A stretch of 64,000 nucleotides of DNA from assembly GCF_031583065.1 (NCBI RefSeq), contig NZ_CP134053.1:6117001-6181000 (forward strand). Direction: 5' to 3'. Shown here piece after piece: positions 42,470 through 51,200 of the stretch. Position numbers and translations under genes: made by a program. This DNA is from Streptomyces sp. CGMCC 4.7035. Lineage in GTDB: Bacteria; Actinomycetota; Actinomycetes; Streptomycetales; Streptomycetaceae. The stretch's first letter is position 1. Each line of letters starts with the position of its first letter. The notes beneath the pieces were generated by a model. It was given only the letters and a program-made list of their open reading frames with translations, searched no databases and was not told where the DNA came from.

Positions 42470-43540
42470 CTGGGACCGGCGGGCGATGATCCGGTAGGCG
42501 TTCGAGAAGCAGGTACGCCGCAGCAGCGGTGCCAGCGTGTGGTCCAGCGCGGTGGCCGTCGCCACCAGTGGTGTGGTGACCCCCATCAGGGCGGTACGCA
42601 GCCCACGCTGGAGCCCCGACGGCGGAACCGCCCGCCACGGCGCGTCCGGGGCCGGCAGGACGTGGGCAAGCGCCAGCGTCAGGGCGCCCGTGATGTCGTA
42701 CGGCGTGTGCGGCTCGCGGCGGTCGGTGGTGACGATCACGCAGCCGAGGGACTCCAGCTCGGCCAGCAGGTTGTCCAGCGGCATCAGATGGAGGTGGCGC
42801 GGCTGGCCGTAGGACACCCACCACTTGCCGAGCAGCGCGCCGAACGCGCAGTCGGGGTCCGGTACTTCGATGAGCAGATGGCCGCCGGGCCGCAGCACCG
42901 TCAGGGCGGCACGCAGTTCGGCGCGCGGGTCGCGGGTGTGTTCCAGGTGATGGAACATGCTGACGACGTCGTAGCGGGAGCGCAGCCGCGCGAGGATCTC
43001 CGGGTCGGTCAGGTGGCCGCGGTGTGCCTCCTCGATACGGCCCGCGGCCTGCGCCTTCTCGACGCGCCGGGTGGGGTCGAGACCGTCGAAGGACGTGTAC
43101 GGGTAAACCTCCCTGGCTGCCTGGGGAAAGTGGCCGTGGCCGGTGCCGACGTCGAGCCAGCTCTCCGGTTCCGGGAAGGGCAGCATCGCGCGGGCCGCGG
43201 CCCGGTGGCGCCGGGCGGAGCCGCGGGCGGCGAGGATGCGCTCGGCGAAGCCGTCCAGTCTCGGGTGGCCCTCGTGGAAGTCGTGGTGGTAGAAGGCGAG
43301 GCCCTCGGCGGTGAGGCGGGGGTTCTGGAAGGCGTGCGCGCAGTCCCGGCACTCGTCGACGGCGAACGTGCCCGGCTTGTGCTCCACCAGGTCCGGGGTA
43401 CGCAGCCGGGTGCGCAGCCGCTGGGATCCGCACCACGGGCAGTCGTCGCGGCGGGGCTCGTGGAACCGGTCGGTGCCCTGGGCGAGTTCACCGAGGCAGT
43501 AGGCGCGGCGCGCGGCGTCCGGCTGCGGGGTCGGGGACAT
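42458..43540 (-). CDS. Class I methyltransferase with N-terminal zinc-binding segment
   Basis: 360 residues. The N-terminus has DDCPWCGSQ and ECRDCAHAF (two CxxC pairs), a zinc-ribbon as in methyltransferases acting on sugars or natural products. ESWLDVGTGHGHFPQAARE is motif I; YDVVSMFHHLEHTRDPRAELRAALTVLRPGGHLLIEVPDP is motif IV onward. The C-terminal 80 residues include a hydrophobic region. It overlaps the end of cobU by 12 bp convergently. No pathway link to cobalamin is evident. Confidence 0.85.
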   Translation of the reverse strand: MSPTPQPDAARRAYCLGELAQGTDRFHEPRRDDCPWCGSQRLRTRLRTPDLVEHKPGTFAVDECRDCAHAFQNPRLTAEGLAFYHHDFHEGHPRLDGFAERILAARGSARRHRAAARAMLPFPEPESWLDVGTGHGHFPQAAREVYPYTSFDGLDPTRRVEKAQAAGRIEEAHRGHLTDPEILARLRSRYDVVSMFHHLEHTRDPRAELRAALTVLRPGGHLLIEVPDPDCAFGALLGKWWVSYGQPRHLHLMPLDNLLAELESLGCVIVTTDRREPHTPYDITGALTLALAHVLPAPDAPWRAVPPSGLQRGLRTALMGVTTPLVATATALDHTLAPLLRRTCFSNAYRIIARRSQSAA

Positions 43541-43638
43541 GGGGGCGGCTCCTGGTGGTGGCGGGAACAGGACGGCTGGGGCGGCGTACGACCGTGTGAC
43601 GACGAGGGCGTACGACGCGGAGGACGGCGCACGACAAT

Positions 43639-43657
43639 ACGTACCTAAACGGTACGT
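43639..43657. promoter_or_regulatory. 7-bp inverted repeat in the cobT upstream gap
   Basis: ACGTACC-TAAAC-GGTACGT is a perfect dyad in the 198-bp divergent gap between the zinc-ribbon methyltransferase and cobT. It may be an operator for either gene. No cobalamin riboswitch is present here. Confidence 0.35.
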
Positions 43658-43738
43658 ACGGGATCTCCCTCACGGGTGCAATGACGTGCCGTCGACGTGG
43701 CGCCGCCGCGCTCGATCACTGCCGGTACTGTTCGGCGA

Positions 43739-44848
43739 ATGAGCTCGCTTAATCTCGACGACTTCACCGATCTGATCGAGCGCCCCGACGGTGGGGTGCG
43801 CCGCGACGCGGAGGCGCGCCGGGAGCGTCAGATCGTGCCGCCCGGGGCACTGGGCCGCCTCGACGACCTGGGTGAGTGGCTGGCGGCCGCGCAGTCCGCC
43901 GTTCCGGTGCGGCCGATCGAGCGGCCTCGCGTGGTGCTGTTCGCGGGCGACCACGGCATCGCCTCACTCGGTGTGTCGGTCCGGCCCGCGGGCAGCGCGG
44001 ACCGGCTGGTGCGGGCGCTGCTGGAGGGCGCCGCCCCCTCGTCGATCCTGGCCCGGCAGCTGAACGTGCCGGTGCGCGTGGTCGACATGGCGCTCGACTG
44101 CGATCCCGACGAACTGCCCGAGGACGTCGTACGACACCGGGTGCGGCGCGGCAGCGGGCGCATCGACATCGAGGACGCGCTCACGCCCGAGGAGGCGGAG
44201 GCGGCGTTCCGCGCGGGGATGGCGATCGCGGACGAGGAGGCGGACGCCGGGACGGACCTGGTGGTCCTCGGCGATGTGAGCGTCGGCGGGACGACGCCGG
44301 CGGCCGTGCTGATCGCGGCGCTGTGCGGGACGGACGCGTCCGTGGTGACCGGGCGCGGCGGCGTGGCGATCGACGACCTCACCTGGATGCGCAAGTGCGC
44401 GGCCGTCCGGGACGCGTTGCGGCGGGCCAGGCCTGTGCTGGGCGACCAGTTGCAGTTGCTGGCGGCGGTCGGCGGGGCCGATCTGGCCGCGATCACCGGC
44501 TTCCTGCTTCAGTGCGCCGTGCGCAAGACCCCGGTGATCCTGGACGGGGTCGTGTCGGCGGCGTGCGCGCTGGTGGGTCAGCGCGTCGCGTTCCGTGCGC
44601 CGGACTGGTGGCTGGCCGGGCAGAACAGCGGGGAGCCGGCCCAGGCGAAGGCACTGGACCGGATGGCGCTGGAGCCGCTCCTCGACCACGGCGTGACCGT
44701 CGGCGAGGGGGCCGGGGCGCTGCTGGCGCTGCCGCTGGTGCGGGCGGCCGCCGCGCTGGCGGCGGAGCTTCCGGAGGCTCCGGAGAAGCAGGAGGAGGCA
44801 GAGGAAGTGACGGAGGAAGTGGCGGAGGAAGTGACGGAGGAGGAGTAG
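43739..44848 (+). CDS. cobT: Nicotinate-nucleotide:dimethylbenzimidazole phosphoribosyltransferase
   Basis: 369 residues from ATG 43739. It makes alpha-ribazole phosphate from dimethylbenzimidazole and NaMN for the lower ligand of cobalamin. RQIVPPGALGRLDDLGEWLA, VVLFAGDHGIASLGVS and VLGDVSVGGTTPAAVLIAAL are family signatures; the catalytic Glu is expected near the C-terminal DHGVTVGEGAGALLALPLV segment. The last 25 residues are almost all Glu, Val and Thr with an EVxEE repeat, an extra acidic tail outside the family core. Confidence 0.94.
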   Translation: MSSLNLDDFTDLIERPDGGVRRDAEARRERQIVPPGALGRLDDLGEWLAAAQSAVPVRPIERPRVVLFAGDHGIASLGVSVRPAGSADRLVRALLEGAAPSSILARQLNVPVRVVDMALDCDPDELPEDVVRHRVRRGSGRIDIEDALTPEEAEAAFRAGMAIADEEADAGTDLVVLGDVSVGGTTPAAVLIAALCGTDASVVTGRGGVAIDDLTWMRKCAAVRDALRRARPVLGDQLQLLAAVGGADLAAITGFLLQCAVRKTPVILDGVVSAACALVGQRVAFRAPDWWLAGQNSGEPAQAKALDRMALEPLLDHGVTVGEGAGALLALPLVRAAAALAAELPEAPEKQEEAEEVTEEVAEEVTEEE

Positions 44849-44917
44849 CCGACCGGCCGGATTCTGCCTTGTACCGGTCCCCCGCATACCCCCAAGCGCC
44901 CCATATCATCGCCCTTC

Positions 44918-46711
44918 ATGGGAGATGCCCGGTTTACTGCGGAACGGGAACGCACGGTTCGGTCGGGGGGCGAGGAGCGGCGGTCCGGTCGGGCCTCCCT
45001 GAGGGCCGCCGCGTGCGCCGTCTGGTATCTGCGCGCCGTCACCTTCATCAACTTCCTCTCCGCCGTGTGGGTCTCCCTCGGGCAGGACGTGCGGCGGCAC
45101 AACCAGGAGAACTTCTTCACGCCCTACCTGCTGACCGCGGGTTTCGCCTCCGGCGTGTTCACGATGTTCCTCGCCGTCACCATGCGGCGGCGCAAGCGGG
45201 CCGCATGGATCCTCAACCTCGTGCTCAGCGGGCCGTTCCTGCTGCTGTTCGCCTTCGCCATGACCTTCCCCGAGATCCGGCAGTACGCGCAGAACTGGAT
45301 CTCCCTGGTCCTCACCGCGGCCTTCGTCGGCTCGCTCCTGGTCGGGCGGCGGGAGTTCTACGCCAAGGGCGACCGGTCCAATCCCCGGCTCGCCGCCGTC
45401 GTCGCCGTCGGCGGTCTGCTCGCCTCCTCGCTGCTCGCCACACTCCTGGTGACCGTCACCAACTCCGCGCACGACGCCCACCGTTCGACCTTCCTGGAGC
45501 GCTGGCGCTACGGCACCCTGCGGCTCGTCTCGGTCGCCGCCGACGACTCGCACTACCCGGGGATCTCCACCCCGAACTGGGTCAACGTCGCCGTCAACGT
45601 GTTCAGCACGCTGCTCGTCCTCGCCGTCCTGTACGCCGCCTTCCGCTCCCGGCGAGCCGTCGACCCGATCACCGAGGACGACGAGAAGCGGCTGCGCCTC
45701 CTGCTCGACGGACACGGCGAGCGTGACTCGCTCGGGTACTTCGCGCTGCGGCGGGAGAAGAGCGTGATCTGGTCGCCCACCGGCAAGGCGGCCGTCGCGT
45801 ACCGCGTCCTCGGCGGTGTCTCGCTCGCCTCCGGCGATCCGCTCGGCGACCCGGAGGCATGGCCCGGCGCCATCGAACCGTGGCTCGCCGAGGCGCGCGC
45901 GCACGGCTGGATCCCGGCGGTGATGGGCGCGAGCGAGGAGGCCGGGGTGGTGTACGCGCGGCACGGCATGGACGCCCTCGAACTCGGTGACGAAGCCATC
46001 GTCGACGTCGCCGAGTTCACCCTCGAAGGGCGGGCCATGCGCACCGTCCGCCAGGCCTACAACCGGGTCAGGCGCGCCGGGTACTCGGTGCGCATCCGGC
46101 GCCACAAGGACATTCCGGCCGACGAGATGGCGTTCCTCCTGGAGAAGGCCGACGACTGGCGCGACGGGGCCACCGAGCGCGGCTTCAGCATGGCGCTGGG
46201 GCGGCTGGGCGACCCCGAGGACGGGCAGTGCGTGATGCTCCAGTGCACCGACGCGAAGGGCGAGTTGCGGGCACTGCTGTCCTTCGTGCCGTGGGGGCCG
46301 TACGGGCTCTCGCTCGACCTGATGCGGCGCGACCGGGACTCCGAGAACGGGCTCATGGAGTTCATGGTGCTCGAACTGCTGCGCCGCGCCCGGGAGATCG
46401 AGATCACCCAGGTTTCACTCAACTTCGCCATGTTCCGTTCCGTCTTCGAACGTGGTGGGCGGCTCGGCGCCGGACCGGTGCTGCGGCTGTGGCGTTCGCT
46501 GCTCAGTTTCTTCTCGCGCTGGTGGCAGATCGAGTCGCTGTACCGGGCCAACGCGAAGTACCGGCCCATCTGGGAGCCCCGGTTCCTGCTCTTCGAGAAG
46601 AGCGCGGACCTGCTGCGCATCGGCGTCGCCTCGGCGCGCGCCGAGGGGTTCCTGGAGGCTCCGGGACTGCCGAAGTGGCTGCACCGCAAGCACCTTCAGT
46701 CGCACAGATGA
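44918..46711 (+). CDS. Lysylphosphatidylglycerol synthase-like protein (DUF2156/MprF C-domain)
   Basis: 597 residues. About five or six transmembrane helices in the N-terminal 250 residues; then a cytoplasmic domain (about 255-590) of the DUF2156 tandem-GNAT type: LGYFALRREKSVIWSPTGKAAVAYRVLGGVSLASGDPLGD and MRTVRQAYNRVRRAGYSVRIRRHKDIPADEM match the MprF catalytic domain. MprF moves lysine or alanine from aminoacyl-tRNA to phosphatidylglycerol, protecting against cationic peptides. The membrane part is shorter than the usual flippase, so transfer may rely on another protein. Confidence 0.9.
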   Translation: MGDARFTAERERTVRSGGEERRSGRASLRAAACAVWYLRAVTFINFLSAVWVSLGQDVRRHNQENFFTPYLLTAGFASGVFTMFLAVTMRRRKRAAWILNLVLSGPFLLLFAFAMTFPEIRQYAQNWISLVLTAAFVGSLLVGRREFYAKGDRSNPRLAAVVAVGGLLASSLLATLLVTVTNSAHDAHRSTFLERWRYGTLRLVSVAADDSHYPGISTPNWVNVAVNVFSTLLVLAVLYAAFRSRRAVDPITEDDEKRLRLLLDGHGERDSLGYFALRREKSVIWSPTGKAAVAYRVLGGVSLASGDPLGDPEAWPGAIEPWLAEARAHGWIPAVMGASEEAGVVYARHGMDALELGDEAIVDVAEFTLEGRAMRTVRQAYNRVRRAGYSVRIRRHKDIPADEMAFLLEKADDWRDGATERGFSMALGRLGDPEDGQCVMLQCTDAKGELRALLSFVPWGPYGLSLDLMRRDRDSENGLMEFMVLELLRRAREIEITQVSLNFAMFRSVFERGGRLGAGPVLRLWRSLLSFFSRWWQIESLYRANAKYRPIWEPRFLLFEKSADLLRIGVASARAEGFLEAPGLPKWLHRKHLQSHR

Positions 46712-46756
46712 GGAACGCCGGCAGATGAGGACCTACGGACGGATGGGGACCGCTGG

Positions 46757-47458
46757 ATGAACGCCCTCGCCCGCCTGGCCCGTGCCGAATGGGGACCCCT
46801 GTACGTGACCGTGCGTCAGGCCCTCGTACATCGGTCCTGGCGGGCGATACCGATGACGCTCGCGGCCGTGTGTCTGACGTCGGTCCTGCAGTTCGTGCAG
46901 AACCAGCCGTGGGGCTTCGGGTTCGTGCAGCACATCGGGGCCGTACGGGCCGCGGAACCGCTGCGCGCGGCCCTGCTGCGCACCCCGCTCTCCCTCTTCG
47001 TCCCGGCCCTCGACCTGCCGGTGTGGGGCGCGCTCCTGCAGATCCTCTTCGTGTTCGGGGCCGCCGAGATCTGCCTGGGCTTCAGGCGCACGCTCGGCAT
47101 CGCGTACGTCGCCACGCTGGCCGGCACCCTGTACGCGCGCGTGGGCATCCACCTGGGCCCGCACCATCCCCTGGGGCTGCCCGCGACGGACGCGCGGGTC
47201 GTCGACACCGGCCCCTCGGCGGCGGTGATCGGGCTCGCCCTGTTCCTGTGCTGGCGCCACCGCGCGTACCTCACGGGAGGCGTGGTGATCGCGACGATGG
47301 TCGCGGAGCTCGTGGTCAAGGAGAACCTCGCGGGCAAGGAGCACATCGCCGCGATCGGCGCCGTGCTGGTGCTGTGCGGGATGTCGGCCCTGCGGACTCA
47401 CCGGTGGTCGGGCAGCCCGGTGGAGTGCGGATCGGGTCTGCCGCCGATCAAGTCCTGA
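46757..47458 (+). CDS. Rhomboid-like membrane protein, possibly inactive
   Basis: 233 residues with about six helices. DTGPSAAVIGLALFLCW resembles the rhomboid GxSG active loop but lacks the second Gly, and KEHIAAIGAVLVLCG resembles the His helix (AHxxGxxxG). It begins 45 bp after the MprF-like gene and is probably cotranscribed. In other actinobacteria rhomboid-like and DUF2156 modules occur together, so it may complete the lipid-modification system. Its 3' end overlaps the convergent next gene by 61 bp. Confidence 0.75.
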   Translation: MNALARLARAEWGPLYVTVRQALVHRSWRAIPMTLAAVCLTSVLQFVQNQPWGFGFVQHIGAVRAAEPLRAALLRTPLSLFVPALDLPVWGALLQILFVFGAAEICLGFRRTLGIAYVATLAGTLYARVGIHLGPHHPLGLPATDARVVDTGPSAAVIGLALFLCWRHRAYLTGGVVIATMVAELVVKENLAGKEHIAAIGAVLVLCGMSALRTHRWSGSPVECGSGLPPIKS

Positions 47459-48159
47459 GCCCTGCGGCTCAGGCCGGCCCAGCGCCTGTCGTGGTGGTAG
47501 GACCGCAGGCCGGCCCGGGCGCGGGCGCGCGGGCGGCGGCGGTAGAACCGTCTGGCCCACGGTGAGCCGGGGCGGGCCAGACGGATCGCACCGACCATGG
47601 CGACCAGCGGGACGATCGCGCCGAAGATCGCGGTACGGGCCTTGCCCTTGCTCAGGGCCAGCAGCGAGAAGAGGAAGTTCACGCCGACGGTCGCGATGAC
47701 GCTGCCGCGGCCCTGCACCTCGTCCCCGGACAGGTCGTTCACGCCGAACGGCGCGAATCCGGCGAGGACCAGGCCGACCAGGGCCGCCGTGAGCACGACG
47801 ACCTCGACGCTCTTGCGGCCCTCGTCGGTCCAGTAGACGTCGGCCAGGTGCAGGATCAGGGCGAACTCGTCCAGGACGAGGCCCGCGCCCATGCCGAAGA
47901 GGACCGCGAAGAAGCCGGAGCCGGGGCCCTGACGGCTGACGAGCGCGCCGAATCCGCCGACGACGGTGAGGACGACGCCGGGGACGACGTGGTGGATGTG
48001 CAGGCCGCCGGCCCTGACGTTGCCGAAGGGGCCCTTGCCGGCGTGGATGAGGCGGGTGATGGCGCGGGTGATCGCGAATGTCAGCACGAAGGCGGTGAGC
48101 GCGAGCAGCAGGGGGAGTTTGCCCGGCTCGATGATGTTTCGCTCCAGCCAGTGGCCCAT
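47398..48159 (-). CDS. Integral membrane protein, unknown function
   Basis: 253 residues from ATG 48159. Five or six helices: LPLLLALTAFVLTFAITRAITRLIHA, GGLHIHHVVPGVVLTVVGGFGALVS, GFFAVLFGMGAGLVLDEFALILHL and two more. The HIHH and DEFALILHLADVYW motifs could bind metal. The C-terminus is very basic. I know it as a conserved actinobacterial membrane protein without function. The frame to 48378 runs into the relic element and is rejected. Confidence 0.8.
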   Translation of the reverse strand: MGHWLERNIIEPGKLPLLLALTAFVLTFAITRAITRLIHAGKGPFGNVRAGGLHIHHVVPGVVLTVVGGFGALVSRQGPGSGFFAVLFGMGAGLVLDEFALILHLADVYWTDEGRKSVEVVVLTAALVGLVLAGFAPFGVNDLSGDEVQGRGSVIATVGVNFLFSLLALSKGKARTAIFGAIVPLVAMVGAIRLARPGSPWARRFYRRRPRARARAGLRSYHHDRRWAGLSRRAQDLIGGRPDPHSTGLPDHR

Positions 48160-48306
48160 AGGTGCAGTCTGCCTGCGGTGGTGTCCTGCTGCTCGCTTGC
48201 GTGGCGCCCAGGGGTGACGTGGGCCAGGGGTGGGTCGCGCCACTCGACGCTGACGCGGTGCCGCTGCGCACGACTGCCCGCGACTGGGGCAGCTACCGAA
48301 CACTTG

Positions 48307-48340
48307 CCCAGTGCTCCATCCTTCTGGATGGAGCACTGGG
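48307..48340. repeat. 15-bp perfect hairpin, possible left end of a miniature IS
   Basis: CCCAGTGCTCCATCC (48307-48321) and GGATGGAGCACTGGG (48326-48340) form a perfect stem with loop TTCT. It may be a terminator, or the left-end hairpin of the relic element whose right end is at 48565. Upstream to 48160 I see no gene. Confidence 0.55.
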
Positions 48341-48430
48341 CATCCTTGCCTCAGCGGCCCGGAGGGCCGCGGAGTCATGGCAGAATCGCCTTGTCCGACA
48401 ACGGAGTTGCCGGACCTACCGCCGGACGGG

Positions 48431-48556
48431 CGGGACGTGAAGCCTGTGGAGACCTTGTCAGACCACCCTCACGGGCGGCAGGGGTCGATGAAGCAGGAAC
48501 CCGAGGGAGCACCGCGAAGCGGTGCAGACCGGAATCACCTGCGTTTACGCAGGTGA
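48431..48556 (+). pseudogene. tnpB: 3' remnant of an IS200/IS605-type tnpB gene
   Basis: The frame reading DVKPVETLSDHPHG, then GSMKQEPEGAP, then NHLRLRR before a TGA at 48554 looks like the C-terminal tail of Streptomyces TnpB proteins, which carry DVKPVE and KQEP motifs and end inside the right-end hairpin. No RuvC domain or zinc finger remains and there is no tnpA. It is a non-coding fossil of an RNA-guided nuclease gene. Recognition is from memory and not from a search. Confidence 0.6.
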
Positions 48557-48565
48557 GGACGTCAA
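48481..48565 (+). ncRNA. Omega-RNA-like scaffold and right end of a relic IS200/IS605 element
   Basis: The segment contains GCACCGC-GAA-GCGGTGC (48509-48525), then GGAATCACCTGCG-TTTA-CGCAGGTG (hairpin 48536-48555) and AGGACGTCAA ending at 48565. GAATCAC-stem-TTTA-stem-GTGAGG...TCAA is the layout of the 3' end of TnpB omega-RNAs such as that of ISDra2. Any guide would begin at 48566, directly upstream of the cobS start at 48579. Whether it is transcribed is unknown; no tnpB is in the window to use it. Confidence 0.6.
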
Positions 48566-48578
48566 GTACTCTGCGCCG

Positions 48579-49361
48579 GTGTCCAAGATCCCACCGCTCC
48601 ACGGCCTCCGTTTCGCCTTCGGCACCCTCACCGTGCTGCCCGTCCGGGTGACCCGGTGGGACCGGGAAGCCGCGCGGGGCGGGATGTTGTCGGCGCCCCT
48701 CGCCGGGGTGGTCGTCGGTGGGATCGCCGCCTCGGTCGGAGTACTCCTGCTTCTGTCGGGTGCCGGGGCGCTGCTCGCCGCCGTCGCCTCCGCCGCGGTA
48801 CCCGCGATGCTCACCCGGGGTCTGCACCTGGACGGTCTGGCCGACACCGCCGACGGGCTCGGGAGCGGCAAACCCGCCGAGGACGCGCTGCGGATCATGA
48901 AGCAGTCGGACATCGGACCGTTCGGTGTGATCACACTGCTGTTCGTGCTGCTCGCGCAGGTGGCGGCGCTCGCGGAGGCCTACGGCGACTCCTGGGCGCG
49001 CGGTGCGCTGGCCGCCGTCGTCTCGGCCACCGCCGCCCGGCTGGCCCTGACCCTGGCCGCGCGCGACGGGGTACCGGCGGCCCGGCCCGAGGGGCTGGGG
49101 GCCGCGGTCGCGGGAGTGGTTCCGGTGGGCGGTGCCCTGGCGGTGGCGGCCGCCGTCACCGTGGGCGCGGCCGCCGGGGGCATGCTCTCCGGGGCGTACG
49201 AGGCCGTCCGTACGGCGGCCGCGGTGGTGGTCGCGGTCGCGGCCGGGGACCTGCTGTCGCGGCACTGCACCCGTCGCTTCGGCGGGGTGACGGGCGATGT
49301 GTTCGGCGCTCTCGCGGAGACCGCGGCGACGACCGCGCTGGTGGTGATGTCGCTCGGGTGA
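48579..49361 (+). CDS. cobS: Adenosylcobinamide-GDP ribazoletransferase
   Basis: 260 residues from GTG 48579. It joins adenosylcobinamide-GDP and alpha-ribazole to give adenosylcobalamin. HGLRFAFGTLTVLPVRVTRWDREAA is the family N-terminus; TRGLHLDGLADTADGLGSG with the Asp-rich loop and MKQSDIGPFGVITLL are CobS signatures. About six hydrophobic helices. No ribosome site is visible before GTG: the 13 bp upstream are the end of the relic IS element, which may have replaced the native leader. Confidence 0.94.
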   Translation: MSKIPPLHGLRFAFGTLTVLPVRVTRWDREAARGGMLSAPLAGVVVGGIAASVGVLLLLSGAGALLAAVASAAVPAMLTRGLHLDGLADTADGLGSGKPAEDALRIMKQSDIGPFGVITLLFVLLAQVAALAEAYGDSWARGALAAVVSATAARLALTLAARDGVPAARPEGLGAAVAGVVPVGGALAVAAAVTVGAAAGGMLSGAYEAVRTAAAVVVAVAAGDLLSRHCTRRFGGVTGDVFGALAETAATTALVVMSLG

Positions 49362-49629
49362 CCCAGCGGGTCACCGCCGCCGGGCGTGGCCTGCGGACCG
49401 AGGTGTGACCAAGCTCACCGGACGTCAGGGGTGGCACATGACCATGGTCCAACTGCGAGATGAACACGGGCCGGAACGAGCGAAACCGGCCCCCGCGCGT
49501 AGGCTCGTGCCGGGTGCTCCCCTGCCCAGGCGAAGACCGCGCCGCCGGAGGGATCTAGGGTCGGTTCCCGGGCCGGTCGACCCATCCGTTCGGCCACCGA
49601 AACTCAATTGGAAGCGAGATTTCACCACC

Positions 49630-51180
49630 GTGACTGCTCTCACTCTCAGCACCGCCGCGGCGGCCGGCCTGCGGGCCGACGCGATCGTGGTCGGTGTCGC
49701 GAAGGGCGCCGAGGGCCCGGTCCTCGCACCGGGCGCCGAGGCCGTGGACCAGGCGTACGACGGCAGGCTCGCCGCCATCCTCGAAACCCTGGGCGCCTCG
49801 GGCGCCGAGGGCGAGGTGACGAAGCTGCCCGCGCCCTCCGGCTTCAAGGCGCCCGTCGTGCTGGCGGTGGGCCTCGGTGCCGAGCCGGAGAACACCGAGG
49901 ACGCCGACGACGCCGAGAACAAGGACGCGGCGTTCTCCGCCGAGTCGCTGCGCCGCGCCGCCGGTGCCGCCGCCCGTGCGCTGGCCGGTTCGAAGAAGGC
50001 CGTCTTCGCGCTGCCGATCTCGGACGCCGCCGACGCCGGCGCCATCGGCGAGGGCGCGCTGCTCGGCGCGTACGCCTTCGACGCGTACAAGGAGAACGGC
50101 AAGAACGCCAAGAACGGCAAGGCCCCGCTGGCCGAGGTCGCCCTGCTCGGCGGCAAGCCCCGCGACAAGGCGTACAAGGCGGCCGTCGAGCGCGTCATCG
50201 CGGTCACCGAGGAGCTCAACCGCGCCCGCGACCTGATCAACATGCCGCCGAACGACCTGAACCCGGCGGCCTTCGCGGCGCTCGCGCAGACCGCGGCCAA
50301 GGAGCACGGCCTCAAGGTGCAGGTGCTCGACGAGAAGGCGCTGGCCAAGGGCGGCTACGGCGGCATCCTCGGCGTCGGCGCGGGCTCGGCCTCCGCTCCC
50401 CGTCTGGTGAAGCTGTCGTACACGCACTCCAAGGGGGCCAAGAACCTGGCCTTCGTCGGCAAGGGCATCACCTACGACTCCGGCGGCATCTCCCTCAAGC
50501 CGGCCGGCCACAACGAGACGATGAAGTGCGACATGAGCGGCGCCGCGGCGGTCTTCGCCGCGGTCGTGACCGCCGCCCGGCTCGGTCTCGAGGTCAACGT
50601 CACCGGCTGGCTCGCCCTGGCCGAGAACATGCCCTCCGGTTCCGCGACCCGCCCGGGTGACGTGCTGCGCATGTACAGCGGCAAGACCGTCGAGGTCCTC
50701 AACACGGACGCCGAGGGCCGACTGGTCCTCGCTGACGCGCTGTGGGCGGCTTCGGAGGAGCAGCCGGACGCGATCGTGGACGTCGCGACCCTGACCGGCG
50801 CGATGGTCCTGGCGCTGGGCAGCCGTACCTTCGGCGTCATGGCCAACGACGACGCGTTCCGCACGGCGATCGTCGAGGCCGCCGAGGAGGTCGGCGAGGA
50901 CTCCTGGCCGATGCCGCTGCCCGAGCACCTGCGCAAGGGCATGGACTCCCCCACGGCCGACATCGCCAACATGGGCGAGCGGATGGGCGGCGGCCTGGTC
51001 GCCGGCCTGTTCCTGAAGGAGTTCGTCGGCGAGGGCATCACCTGGGCCCACCTCGACATCGCCGGCCCGGCCTTCAACGAGCAGGCGCCGTTCGGCTACA
51101 CGCCCAAGGGCGGCACGGGCAGCGCGGTGCGCACGCTGGTGCGGCTCGCGGAGCTCACGGCGGCGGGAGACCTCGGCTGA
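49630..51180 (+). CDS. pepA: Leucyl aminopeptidase (M17)
   Basis: 516 residues from GTG 49630 (the frame to 49405 adds an unrelated basic leader). It removes N-terminal residues from peptides as a hexamer with two metal ions. GKGITYDSGGISLKP contains Lys and Asp ligands, MKCDMSGAAAV the next Asp, and VLNTDAEGRLVLADAL the NTDAEGRL signature with Asp, Glu and Arg. The N-terminal 170 residues form the macro-like domain. It lies between cobS and lpdA, as in other streptomycetes. Confidence 0.97.
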   Translation: MTALTLSTAAAAGLRADAIVVGVAKGAEGPVLAPGAEAVDQAYDGRLAAILETLGASGAEGEVTKLPAPSGFKAPVVLAVGLGAEPENTEDADDAENKDAAFSAESLRRAAGAAARALAGSKKAVFALPISDAADAGAIGEGALLGAYAFDAYKENGKNAKNGKAPLAEVALLGGKPRDKAYKAAVERVIAVTEELNRARDLINMPPNDLNPAAFAALAQTAAKEHGLKVQVLDEKALAKGGYGGILGVGAGSASAPRLVKLSYTHSKGAKNLAFVGKGITYDSGGISLKPAGHNETMKCDMSGAAAVFAAVVTAARLGLEVNVTGWLALAENMPSGSATRPGDVLRMYSGKTVEVLNTDAEGRLVLADALWAASEEQPDAIVDVATLTGAMVLALGSRTFGVMANDDAFRTAIVEAAEEVGEDSWPMPLPEHLRKGMDSPTADIANMGERMGGGLVAGLFLKEFVGEGITWAHLDIAGPAFNEQAPFGYTPKGGTGSAVRTLVRLAELTAAGDLG

Positions 51181-51200
51181 GGTTCGTTCCTCCGCCGCAA

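Noticed and set aside
48307..48340. Firm assignment of the 15-bp hairpin as the IS left end
   Set aside because: It is longer than usual IS605 left-end hairpins, and I could not see the expected flanking target site, so it may simply be a terminator; kept only as a possibility.
41158..48578. Cobalamin riboswitch upstream of cobU, cobT or cobS
   Set aside because: No B12-box-like sequence is visible in any of the three leaders; the cobS leader is the relic IS end.
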